Positions 48,521-56,593 of a stretch of DNA of 64,000 nt are shown here, piece by piece. This stretch comes from CALJFL01 sp963669435 (GTDB lineage Bacteria > Pseudomonadota > Gammaproteobacteria > Pseudomonadales > Halieaceae). Position 1 is the first letter of the stretch; each line of letters starts with the position of its first letter. Under the pieces are notes generated by a model that did not search any database, was not told the DNA's origin, and saw nothing but the letters and a program-made list of their open reading frames with translations. Position numbers and translations under genes: made by a program. The DNA is taken from NCBI GenBank assembly GCA_963669435.1, contig OY770025.1, forward strand, positions 310,001 to 374,000, written 5' to 3'.

Positions 48521-50866
48521 ATGACGATAGCAGGCAAGATAAACGCGCTAGTGATAAGCATTGCCTTGCTGTGCATTGCGCTGCTGTCCCTGTTTGTCGC
48601 CCAACAGACGTATGAGCAATCCCGCCAGGACCTGGTGCGCGAGATTGTGGCCGAGGTGGCCAGCCAACCGCAGTTGCAGATTGCGGCCTACTACAACGAC
48701 AGGCAACAGCTGAAGCTGTCACTGAACCAATTCCTGACCCTCTCCCCGGCGGTGCGTTATGCAGTGATGCATGACGCCCAGCGAGTCCCACTGGCGAGAG
48801 TCAATCGCTTCTGGTCCGGCGCTGACAACGTGCCCGAATTGTCACGCCTGCGCGAAGGAGCGGCACCCACCGAACGAGCCAGTAGTACGCGCGACGAAGC
48901 CATCACCCCACCCGGACTGGAATTGCTCGCCCTGTTCACCGGCGGCGAGTCTGTCACCAACCTGACCCTACCAGTTTTTTCAGCGATCAACCCCCTGGCT
49001 GAGGATGTCAGTCGAGCAGACTTCGGCGCGGCACTGATGGACCCAGCTCGAATCAACAGCCTCTTTGTTATCGGCTACATCAATGCGGCGATAAGCAGCT
49101 CGCTGCTGCGTTCGCAAACACTACCGACAGTCGGATTTACACTGGTAGTGGGTGCGATCCTTGGACTGGTATTTGTGGTCGCCGCCAACCTGATCACCCG
49201 CCGCATCACTCGCCCACTGAGCGAGCTGTCGAAGGTAGCCGACGGTATCTCGTCAGGGAAACTCAACACCCAGGTCGAGGTTGAAGACGCCGGTGAACTT
49301 CAGGAAATCGCCAACGTACTGAACTCCATCATCGGTGGCATCAATACCTACAAAACCAAAATGGATGTTGACCACCAGCTACTGAGCATGAAAGTTGAGG
49401 AGCGCACCGCACAGCTCTCGCGGCGCAACGAAGAACTGAACAAGGCCGTTGAGCAGGTCACTCAAACCAAGAACAGGCTGCGGGAGCTGGCATATTTTGA
49501 CAGCCTTACCGCCCTGCCAAACCGACGCCTGTTTACCGAGCAACTGAATTTGCTGCTGCGGATTTCCAGTCGCAACAACCAACAACTGGCGCTACTGTTT
49601 CTCGACCTGGACAACTTCAAACGCATTAACGACTCCCTGGGACACAGCGCCGGGGATACCCTGCTGCAAGAAGTTGCCGGGCGACTGGCCACTTGCGTGC
49701 GTGACTCCGACGTGGTGTCACATTTCGTGGGCTCGGATTCGCGTATCGACGTGTCGCGCCTGGGCGGCGACGAATTCACCGTGGTTTTGAACCAGATAGA
49801 TAGCCCGGAATCCGCAGGCTTCGTCGCCCAAAGGCTGATTGAGTCCCTCACTGCCCCCGTAGAAATCGATGGTCACGAGCTGGTCGTTACCCCCAGCATC
49901 GGAATCGCGGTCGCCCCCAGGGACGCCGGTGATGTGGAGGGCCTGCTGAAAGCCGCCGATACCGCGATGTACCACGCCAAAAAATCCGGTAAGAGCGACT
50001 TCCTTTTTTACGACAGCGACATGGACGAGTCCGGTGTCGACCGTTTGCGCCTGGAAACGGACTTGCGCAAGGCCATTGAGTCCAATCAACTGGTCATGCA
50101 CTACCAACCCCAGGTGGATACGCGCACGGGGACGGTCATCGGCGTTGAGGCACTGATACGCTGGCAGCACCCGGAGCAGGGTTTGATTCCGCCCTTCAAA
50201 TTCATACCCCTGGCTGAAGAACTCGGACTGATTGGCGACCTGGGGAACTGGGGCCTGCGGGAAGCCTGCCGAGAGCTCGTAGAAATAAGGGCCGCGGGGC
50301 TGGAACTCAAGAAAGTAGCGGTCAACGTATCGGCGCTGCAGTTTGGTCCCGGATATGTGGAACAGGTAGAGGGTGCCCTGCAGGATTTTGACCTCGAACC
50401 CAGTTCCATCGAACTGGAGCTGACAGAGGGCATCATGATGGACGACAACGCGGCGACGATGCGCACCCTGGAACAGTTGAAGGATATGGGGATTCGACTA
50501 TCTATCGACGACTTTGGTACCGGCTATTCTTCCCTGAGTTACCTTAGTCGATTCCCGCTGGACGAACTTAAAATCGACCGCAGCTTCGTCATCGATATCG
50601 ACAAGAGCGATAGCGACGCCAGCCTGGTCGTCGCCATCATCGCTATGGCCAAGAGTCTTAACCTGGACCTGGTTGCCGAGGGGGTAGAGACGCCCGCGCA
50701 ATACGACTTTCTCACCCGCAACGGTGCTGGCGTTATCCAGGGCTTCATGTTCAGCAAGCCCGTGCCCCTGGAGGAATTGAAACCCTTGCTACTGCCCGCC
50801 TTCTACAGCGCGCAGATCCAGGAAGTAAATCGGCAAATATCCGAGAATCTTCAAGCTCGGGCTTAG
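48521..50866 (+). CDS. GGDEF-EAL membrane protein with intact sites
   Basis: The 781-residue protein has the same layout as the paralog at 37965: N-terminal helix (INALVISIALLCIALLSLFV), periplasmic sensor with SVTNLTLPVFSAINPLAEDV, second helix (~205), HAMP, coiled coil, GGDEF (SRLGGDEFTVVLNQID) and EAL (GVEALIRWQ, VNVSALQF, LELTEGIMMDD, DDFGTGYSSLSYL, LKIDRSF, QGFMFSKP). All EAL metal ligands are present, so it may both make and degrade c-di-GMP. Both paralogs carry a similar ~12-residue insert just before RLGGDEF. Confidence 0.93.
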   Translation: MTIAGKINALVISIALLCIALLSLFVAQQTYEQSRQDLVREIVAEVASQPQLQIAAYYNDRQQLKLSLNQFLTLSPAVRYAVMHDAQRVPLARVNRFWSGADNVPELSRLREGAAPTERASSTRDEAITPPGLELLALFTGGESVTNLTLPVFSAINPLAEDVSRADFGAALMDPARINSLFVIGYINAAISSSLLRSQTLPTVGFTLVVGAILGLVFVVAANLITRRITRPLSELSKVADGISSGKLNTQVEVEDAGELQEIANVLNSIIGGINTYKTKMDVDHQLLSMKVEERTAQLSRRNEELNKAVEQVTQTKNRLRELAYFDSLTALPNRRLFTEQLNLLLRISSRNNQQLALLFLDLDNFKRINDSLGHSAGDTLLQEVAGRLATCVRDSDVVSHFVGSDSRIDVSRLGGDEFTVVLNQIDSPESAGFVAQRLIESLTAPVEIDGHELVVTPSIGIAVAPRDAGDVEGLLKAADTAMYHAKKSGKSDFLFYDSDMDESGVDRLRLETDLRKAIESNQLVMHYQPQVDTRTGTVIGVEALIRWQHPEQGLIPPFKFIPLAEELGLIGDLGNWGLREACRELVEIRAAGLELKKVAVNVSALQFGPGYVEQVEGALQDFDLEPSSIELELTEGIMMDDNAATMRTLEQLKDMGIRLSIDDFGTGYSSLSYLSRFPLDELKIDRSFVIDIDKSDSDASLVVAIIAMAKSLNLDLVAEGVETPAQYDFLTRNGAGVIQGFMFSKPVPLEELKPLLLPAFYSAQIQEVNRQISENLQARA

Positions 50867-51141
50867 TCGGCCGCTCCGGCTTCGCGGTCGGCCGCTTCCT
50901 TGCGCTTGGCGTCCTGAATCATCTGTAGCTGTTGCCTGAACGCGTCAGTGACCTTGTCGACGCCAGACTCGTTGAGTCCGCCATCGTTGCCGGCAACCAC
51001 GTAGGTCGAGTAGATACAGGTTGCAGTCATCATACCGGCGGAAATAACACGCGGCGGCGTGCCGTCTTCCTTGATCTGGTTCGCAAGGTCGATAAAGCGC
51101 TGCATCACCGCCTTGTGGGTTTCATTTTCTGATTCGGCCAC
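50863..51141 (-). CDS. DUF3144-like small protein
   Basis: The 92-residue protein RFIDLANQIKEDGTPPRVIS ... AGMMTATCIYSTYVVAGNDG ... VDKVTDAFRQQLQMIQDAK is helical and soluble, matching the DUF3144 pattern. Function is unknown. Its stop overlaps the GGDEF-EAL stop by 4 bp on the other strand. Confidence 0.7.
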   Translation of the reverse strand: MAESENETHKAVMQRFIDLANQIKEDGTPPRVISAGMMTATCIYSTYVVAGNDGGLNESGVDKVTDAFRQQLQMIQDAKRKEAADREAGAAD

Positions 51142-51351
51142 GGCTGTGTCCTCCTGGATAAATTCGCGGGGATTCTATCACTTATCTCCAGAAATCGCGG
51201 TAAAAATCGCCCCGTTGAGGCTCGGCATTCTCTTACTTGCCTCGCCACACAGGACGATGTTCGCAGAATAGCAATCACGACTTGTGATGCAGTGCGCTCT
51301 TGGTTAGTCTGCACCACTTGCCACGCACATGAGCCATTTACTGCTGTCACC

Positions 51352-52290
51352 ATGACTCGCTCACCCCGTCTAATTTCTGTAGTGCTCGCCGCTAACATCG
51401 CGGCACTGGGCGGAGTCAGCGCCAAGGCACAAGAACCCAAAAGCGGCCTGCCCCCACCCCGGTGGGCTGCAGAGGTTGGCATCGGTGTTGAATACGACAG
51501 CAACATCTCGATCGAAGAGGTTGATCGAGCTAGCAGTGAAAGCGACTACGCCCTCACACTCGATGCCAGCCTGGAGATGCGCCAGGATTTCAATGACACC
51601 ACAGAGCTGTCACTGAACTATGACTACAGCCAGAATAGCTACAACGAATTTTCACAGGTCGACCGGCAGACGCATATTCTCGGCTCAGACCTTTCCTTCA
51701 AACTGGGTGAACTGGATTCCGGTCTGTCCGCCTACTACATCAATTCACGCCTGGATGGCAGCAAGTTTCTCGAGCTGTACCGCCTGTCGCCGTCCGCCTC
51801 CGGGTTCCTGGCAAAAAAGTGGTTCGCGCGGGGTGCCTACGTTTACGTGGACAAGTCCATTGAAAGCAGCAGCGAGCGAGACGCTACCACCCACGCTGTG
51901 GAGGGAGATGTTTACTATTTCCGACGCGGCCTGCGCAGCTACTTTAACTTTGGCTATCGCTATAAAGACGAGGACGCAGAAGCTGATCGCCTTGATTACC
52001 AGTCCAGCAGCGTCAAGATTCGCTATGTACACCGAGTGGAAATGCTTTCACGGCTGGCCAAGTTTGAGATCTCATGGCGCTACGAGGACAGGGATTACGA
52101 ATCGGAAACACCCAGTATTGGGGAAGCGCGAGCGGACAAACGTCACCGCTGGCGAGCGGATATGGAAATGCCACTGATTGGTAAGTCCGCAGTACAGGTT
52201 TACTACGGCTATTCGGACTACGACTCCAACCTACCCTCGTCCGATTACTACCAGACGCTGGTAGGCACCCGCTTTACATACCGCTGGTAG
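51352..52290 (+). CDS. Outer membrane beta-barrel protein
   Basis: The 312-residue protein has a signal peptide (ISVVLAANIAALGGVSAKAQ) and alternating amphipathic strands throughout (YDYSQNSYNEFSQVDRQT, YFNFGYRYKDEDAE). It ends in RFTYRW, the aromatic C-terminal signal for BAM insertion. It is convergent with the subtilase and overlaps its 3' end by 17 bp. A barrel of ~12-14 strands with unknown cargo; it might work with the acidic-repeat protease. Confidence 0.8.
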   Translation: MTRSPRLISVVLAANIAALGGVSAKAQEPKSGLPPPRWAAEVGIGVEYDSNISIEEVDRASSESDYALTLDASLEMRQDFNDTTELSLNYDYSQNSYNEFSQVDRQTHILGSDLSFKLGELDSGLSAYYINSRLDGSKFLELYRLSPSASGFLAKKWFARGAYVYVDKSIESSSERDATTHAVEGDVYYFRRGLRSYFNFGYRYKDEDAEADRLDYQSSSVKIRYVHRVEMLSRLAKFEISWRYEDRDYESETPSIGEARADKRHRWRADMEMPLIGKSAVQVYYGYSDYDSNLPSSDYYQTLVGTRFTYRW

Positions 52291-54331
52291 TCGCAGCCAT
52301 CTGGGCCCCTGGGCTCAGGTCGGGGCGCAGCAGTCCATAGCCGTAAACATCGTCTTTGCCAGGCTCGCCAAGGTCCTGGGCTGATTTCACCAATAACTCC
52401 AGTACATCGGCACCCGGATCAAGATTGCGCAGTCGCGCTGCAGCGGTTGCCGCGAACGGAACAGCAAAGGAAGTACCCGAAGAGGCGGAATACCCACCAC
52501 CTGCCTGCGCATGCAGTACACTCACGCCGGGCGCTGCCAGGTCGAGATACTCACCCCGATTGGCAAGGCGATACACCTGTCCTCCGGCATCCACCGCGGT
52601 CACAGCGACAACCGCATCGTAAGCCGCGGGATACATCGGTTTGGCCACGGGACCCCCATTACCTGCCGCTGCGAGAATCATCAGGCCCTGTTCGGAAGCG
52701 CGAGCCAGTGCGGCTTCCAACAGGCGGTTGGGTGGGCCAGCCAGGCTGATATTGACCACATCTACCCCGGAGGACATCAGCCAGTCCAGGGCGCGCACGA
52801 GACTGACCGTGCTGGCTATCTCACCGCGCTCCCGGTCATTCTCAAACACCGCGGCGGCATACACTTCAGCGCTGGGAGCCAGGCCCCGATACTCCGGGTC
52901 ATTGGCGGCAATGATCGAGGCGATCGCAGTGCCGTGGTAGTCAGGCAGCTTGGCGTCGTTGCTGACAAAAGTCCTGGACTCAATGCTGGAACCACGCAAC
53001 GCCGGGTGCGAGGTGTCCACGCCACTGTCGATCATACCAATGCGCAGGGAAAGGCCATCTGTATCTGCCGGGAAACCGATCGCGTTACGCGGTGCGATAC
53101 TTCCCTCGGGTGCCGCGGCCACTGGGTCGCCTGCGGTGTAGATGTGGTTTAAGTCTACTTCCGCCCGCTCTTTACCGACGACATCGATAACGCCCTGGCG
53201 CACCTCAGAAATTTCAAAACTTGAGGGCGCCGCTACCTCGGCCAGGCGCATACCCATGCCGGGTAGATCGGTGACCGTAGCGAACAGGTAACCTTCGTCA
53301 GCCAGTTGGTCGAACACCTCGGGCTCTGCCATTACCAGCCATTGGTCCTTACGGATTCGGCTTTCATCTACTTCCAGCCGACTTTCCAGGCCGTCGAGAA
53401 TTTCCTCGATCTCGCTCTCTACCTGCTCTTCGACGGAGGAGGCAATTTCGGATTCAACGTCGCGCTCAACACTCTGTTCAACGCCCTGCTCGACGCCTTG
53501 TTCAACATTGCCCAGTACGGCGAGTTGCACCGCGTCTTCGACTTCCAGTTCAACCGATTCTTCGACGGTGCCTTCAACAATGTCTTCAACCCCGGTTTCT
53601 ACCACCTGTTCTACCGAGTCCTCTACCGTGGATTCGACAACATCTTCGACCGAGTCCTCTACGGTGCTCTCCACAGTGTTCTCAACAACCTGCTCGACAG
53701 TCTCCTCGACCGCGCCTTCAACCGTGTCTTCAACAGACTCCTCAACCGTGGACTCCACGACTTCTTCCACGGATTCCTCGACCACTGCCTCTACAGAGTT
53801 CTCGATGGTGTCTTCCAGGCTCTCCTCAATGGTCTCGGCAATCTCTTCCTCAACCACTTCCTCGACATCTTCCTCGATGGATTCTTCGACCACATCGACA
53901 ACTTCTTCTTCTACTTCTTCTTCGATCTCTTCTTCCACCCGCTGCTCGATGCGAACGTCGATCCCGTCACCACCAAGGCTAAGCACACGCTCCTCGACCT
54001 GCTCCTGAACCTGTTCCTCGACCTGCTCTGTGACGTTGTCGGCAACTTCCTCTTCAACGTCTTCTTCGATGGATTCCTCGACGGCGTCTACAACCTCTTC
54101 TTCTACGTCCTCTTCCGCCTCTTCCTCCACGCGCTCTTCGATGCGCACATCGATTCCGTCACCGCCCAGGCCCAGCTGCGCGTTCACCGGTGCCACAGCA
54201 GCAACAGACAACACAAGTACTGCGGGCAGCAGCGTGCCCAGACTGGCGATATAACCATACAAAATGGAGGGATTAAAAAATTTCTGTATATTAATCAAGA
54301 ACTTGAAATTGATCATGGGGCAATTTACCAT
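52274..54331 (-). CDS. Subtilisin-like protease with giant acidic Val-Glu repeat region
   Basis: The 685-residue protein has an N-terminal membrane/signal segment (~30-52, ending APVNAQ), an acidic repeat region (~53-315) dominated by VEESVE/VEDTVE-type steps, a linker (~325-425) and an S8 protease domain with Asp435 (IGMIDSGVD), His466 (DYHGTAIAS), Asn558 (AAGNGG) and Ser621 (SGTSFAVP). LGGDGIDVRIE starts a ~45-residue block that occurs twice (~55 and ~119). The repeats should form a long charged helix or coiled coil outside the inner membrane. An ECF-type promoter lies directly upstream. Confidence 0.88.
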   Translation of the reverse strand: MVNCPMINFKFLINIQKFFNPSILYGYIASLGTLLPAVLVLSVAAVAPVNAQLGLGGDGIDVRIEERVEEEAEEDVEEEVVDAVEESIEEDVEEEVADNVTEQVEEQVQEQVEERVLSLGGDGIDVRIEQRVEEEIEEEVEEEVVDVVEESIEEDVEEVVEEEIAETIEESLEDTIENSVEAVVEESVEEVVESTVEESVEDTVEGAVEETVEQVVENTVESTVEDSVEDVVESTVEDSVEQVVETGVEDIVEGTVEESVELEVEDAVQLAVLGNVEQGVEQGVEQSVERDVESEIASSVEEQVESEIEEILDGLESRLEVDESRIRKDQWLVMAEPEVFDQLADEGYLFATVTDLPGMGMRLAEVAAPSSFEISEVRQGVIDVVGKERAEVDLNHIYTAGDPVAAAPEGSIAPRNAIGFPADTDGLSLRIGMIDSGVDTSHPALRGSSIESRTFVSNDAKLPDYHGTAIASIIAANDPEYRGLAPSAEVYAAAVFENDRERGEIASTVSLVRALDWLMSSGVDVVNISLAGPPNRLLEAALARASEQGLMILAAAGNGGPVAKPMYPAAYDAVVAVTAVDAGGQVYRLANRGEYLDLAAPGVSVLHAQAGGGYSASSGTSFAVPFAATAAARLRNLDPGADVLELLVKSAQDLGEPGKDDVYGYGLLRPDLSPGAQMAATTSGM

Positions 54332-54359
54332 CGAGGTAGACCATCTTCTATAGACAGAT

Positions 54360-54384
54360 GACGTGCCGCGTCGAGAAAAATTCC
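54360..54384 (-). promoter_or_regulatory. ECF-type promoter of the subtilase gene
   Basis: Read on the minus strand GGAAT (54384-54380) and CGTC (54363-54360) are 16 bp apart, giving a leader of ~20 nt before the subtilase ATG at 54331. It mirrors the plus-strand promoter at 54392-54417. Confidence 0.65.
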
Positions 54385-54391
54385 ACGGGAT

Positions 54392-54417
54392 GGAATAGAA
54401 TCGACTCCTTAAACGTC
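54392..54417 (+). promoter_or_regulatory. ECF-type promoter of the sigma/anti-sigma genes
   Basis: GGAAT (54392-54396) and CGTC (54414-54417) are 17 bp apart, as in RpoE-like ECF promoters. Transcription would start near 54425, 14 nt before the ATG at 54439. It suggests autoregulation. Confidence 0.65.
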
Positions 54418-54438
54418 ACTTATTTTAACAGGATTCTT

Positions 54439-54942
54439 ATGCCATCGCTCGGCGATTCGCAGCGAGATGCCCTGCTCGCTGAGCTTGGTGGATTGCGCCG
54501 CTTTTGCTACTCCCTGACCGGGAATGCGGCGGACGCGGATGACTTGTTGCAGGTGACGGTCGAACGGCTACTGGATAAAGGAATGCCCGAAGACGCCCAC
54601 CCGGCCAAATGGGCCTACCGAGTCTGTAAGAATGCCTGGATTGACGAACTGCGCGCGCGGGATGTCCGACAACGCTATCCGCAGCAGGCCGTCGAAGCTG
54701 GCGAAAGCGCCCCCTCTGCGGAGCACCTCGCCAACAGTGAAAGAGAAATTGCTGCCGTTAGTGAGATGTTGGAGCAGCTACCCAAGGACCAGCGCATAGC
54801 GCTTACCCTGGTAGCGGTGGAAGGAAAATCCTACGCTGAAGCAGCAGAGATACTGGAAGTGCCAATGGGAACCATCATGAGTCGCATCGCCCGGGCACGC
54901 AAACAGCTGGTGCAGCTATATGGCACCGGTGACGAAGAATGA
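54439..54942 (+). CDS. ECF sigma factor
   Basis: The 167-residue protein has sigma region 2 (LRRFCYSLTGNAADADDLLQVTVERLL, split by conserved DADDLLQ; KWAYRVCKNAWIDELRAR) and region 4 (LPKDQRIALTLVAVEGKSYA, GTIMSRIARARKQL). It directs RNA polymerase to a small regulon. The ATG at 54439 fits the candidate ECF promoter; the frame is open to 54358 but would cross that promoter. The anti-sigma gene follows after 9 bp. Confidence 0.93.
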   Translation: MPSLGDSQRDALLAELGGLRRFCYSLTGNAADADDLLQVTVERLLDKGMPEDAHPAKWAYRVCKNAWIDELRARDVRQRYPQQAVEAGESAPSAEHLANSEREIAAVSEMLEQLPKDQRIALTLVAVEGKSYAEAAEILEVPMGTIMSRIARARKQLVQLYGTGDEE

Positions 54943-54951
54943 AGTAACGAA

Positions 54952-55671
54952 GTGAGTACCGTCATGAAAGACCAGGACTACGAACTGCTATCGCAATATA
55001 TTGATGGCGAACTGGACGCAGCGAGCACCCTGCAATTGCGAGGTCGCCTGCAGCAGGAAAGTGACCTGCGCGACGCATTGCAGGCCATGCAAGCCGTCAA
55101 TAACCGTGTCCATACTGCCTTCCTGAATACTGATACCGTTCCTGCCCATATTCCCGACTTGCTGGGCAAGAAACAGAGCAACGTCGTTGCCTTTCCTCAA
55201 ATCAATCGTCAATCCGGCTGGGGTTTTGCCGTTGCAGCGTCACTGTTGGCGGCCTCTGGTTTGCTGATGTTCCAAAGTGGCGGCCAGATGGCCGGCAGCT
55301 TCCCCGAACAGGATGCCTTGATCGCCTCAGCGTTGGATCAAACACCGTCGCGGGGTGAGGGCTGGGATTCACTGGCTGACGGTAGCCAATTCCGCCCGGT
55401 TTTGAGCTTCCAGACGCTCTCCGGACAATGGTGCCGTGAATACTTGCTGGATAGCTCCATTGCCAGTGGCCGTGGCGTTGCCTGCCACACAGACGGTCAG
55501 TGGGTCACCAGGGTGTTCAGCGCCCAACCGCAGCCCGGGGCCAGCACCGAATACCGCACCGCCAGCGCTAATGATGTTGACGTGATTGCCACATTCATAA
55601 ACGAGCACGCCGCTGCCGACGCGCTGAGTGCAGACAAAGAAGGTGAGGTTATCGCCAACGACTGGCAATAA
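54952..55671 (+). CDS. Membrane anti-sigma factor
   Basis: The 239-residue protein has an N-terminal anti-sigma domain (LLSQYIDGELDAASTLQLRG; RLQQESDLRDALQAM) without the zinc-binding HxxxCxxC, one membrane helix (WGFAVAASLLAASGLLMF, ~90) and a periplasmic domain (~110-239). It should hold the ECF sigma until a periplasmic signal inactivates it. Start is GTG at 54952 or ATG at 54964 (MKDQDYELL). A strong terminator follows. Confidence 0.87.
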   Translation: MSTVMKDQDYELLSQYIDGELDAASTLQLRGRLQQESDLRDALQAMQAVNNRVHTAFLNTDTVPAHIPDLLGKKQSNVVAFPQINRQSGWGFAVAASLLAASGLLMFQSGGQMAGSFPEQDALIASALDQTPSRGEGWDSLADGSQFRPVLSFQTLSGQWCREYLLDSSIASGRGVACHTDGQWVTRVFSAQPQPGASTEYRTASANDVDVIATFINEHAAADALSADKEGEVIANDWQ

Positions 55672-55710
55672 TCACCGCCAACAGACCACAGCCAGGTCGC
55701 AAGAACAATA

Positions 55711-55744
55711 AAGCCCGGAGTTGGTAGCAACTCCGGGCTTTTTT
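55711..55744 (+). terminator. Rho-independent terminator of the sigma/anti-sigma operon
   Basis: AAGCCCGGAGTTG-GTAG-CAACTCCGGGCTT, a perfect 13-bp stem, followed by T residues. Confidence 0.95.
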
Positions 55745-55775
55745 GTGGCTTGACGCTTGGCGTCGGAATGAGAGG

Positions 55776-55813
55776 CAGGGCCTGCTCGCCGTCATGTAAA
55801 CGAACAGGCCCTG
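55776..55813. other. Large hairpin in a gene-free stretch
   Basis: CAGGGCCTGCTCG (55776-55788) and CGAACAGGCCCTG (55801-55813) pair at 12 of 13 positions with a 12-nt loop and no T-run. The surrounding ~420 bp (55745-56165) hold no gene. It may be part of a dispersed palindromic repeat. Confidence 0.4.
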
Positions 55814-56165
55814 AAGCCAAGAGCAAGAGCGCTAGCAAACTTGCTCTAGAAGGGGGTTTGACGTGAAAGGCTTGTTTCTGGCGCCGATCCGTCGTTCACG
55901 ATTAGCTCGTGATAAATTCTTTACAAAAATAGGTCGGCAGTATGAGCCAAACATTGCCCCGCGTTTGCGACAGACAATGCACCCAATTGGCTCAACACTG
56001 CAGACCTGAGTCGTGTTTCATTCCACATCTACTTGCTTGACGCGCCAGTTACCCGGTTTATTCCCCAAATAGGTAAATATTTTTAAATTCTTTTACAACG
56101 GGCACAGAATGGCCAGATATGACCATTTTCTAGGCTGAAATGGGCGCAACGCCCGTGGACGGGCG

Positions 56166-56591
56166 CTACTTACTGGCTTCGTAGTGACGGCGGGAATGTT
56201 TCATCAGCGCCCACAGGATGTTACTGGAGCTCACCTGGCCTACCAGTCGGTCACCTTCAATAACAGGGCGTCGCCGCTGGCGGGTCTCAACCATGGCCTG
56301 GGCGACCTCAACGATGTTGTCACCGGGGCCACAGCTCTGAAGATCGGTACTCATGGCGTCCCTGACCAGGGCATGCTCAGGGTCGCCTTCATTGTAGATA
56401 GCGGTTAATACGGCCTTGATGCAATCCAATTCGGACAAGATGCCCACCACCTTGCCCTGCTCATCAGTAACCGTGATACCGGTCAGTCGGTTGTCGACAA
56501 TGAGCTCGACGGCCTCCACCAGGTTCGCATCCGGCTGAATGGTCAGCGGGTTCTTGCGCATGCACTCTGCGACTTTGGTGGGTGCTGCCAT
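56166..56591 (-). CDS. CBS-domain protein
   Basis: The 141-residue protein is two CBS motifs and little else (VAECMRKNPLTIQPDANLVE, GITVTDEQGKVVGILSELD; DAMSTDLQSCGPGDNIVEVA, RRRPVIEGDRLVGQVSSSNI). Such proteins bind adenine nucleotides and regulate partner enzymes. It starts 2 bp after the isocitrate dehydrogenase stop, so it may tune that enzyme in response to cell energy state. Confidence 0.92.
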   Translation of the reverse strand: MAAPTKVAECMRKNPLTIQPDANLVEAVELIVDNRLTGITVTDEQGKVVGILSELDCIKAVLTAIYNEGDPEHALVRDAMSTDLQSCGPGDNIVEVAQAMVETRQRRRPVIEGDRLVGQVSSSNILWALMKHSRRHYEASK

Positions 56592-56593
56592 AG

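Noticed and set aside
53306..54361. Long plus-strand open frame (351 codons) opposite the acidic repeats
   Set aside because: It is the antisense shadow of the Val/Glu codons; its Phe/Asp/Leu-rich product has no ribosome binding site or family features.
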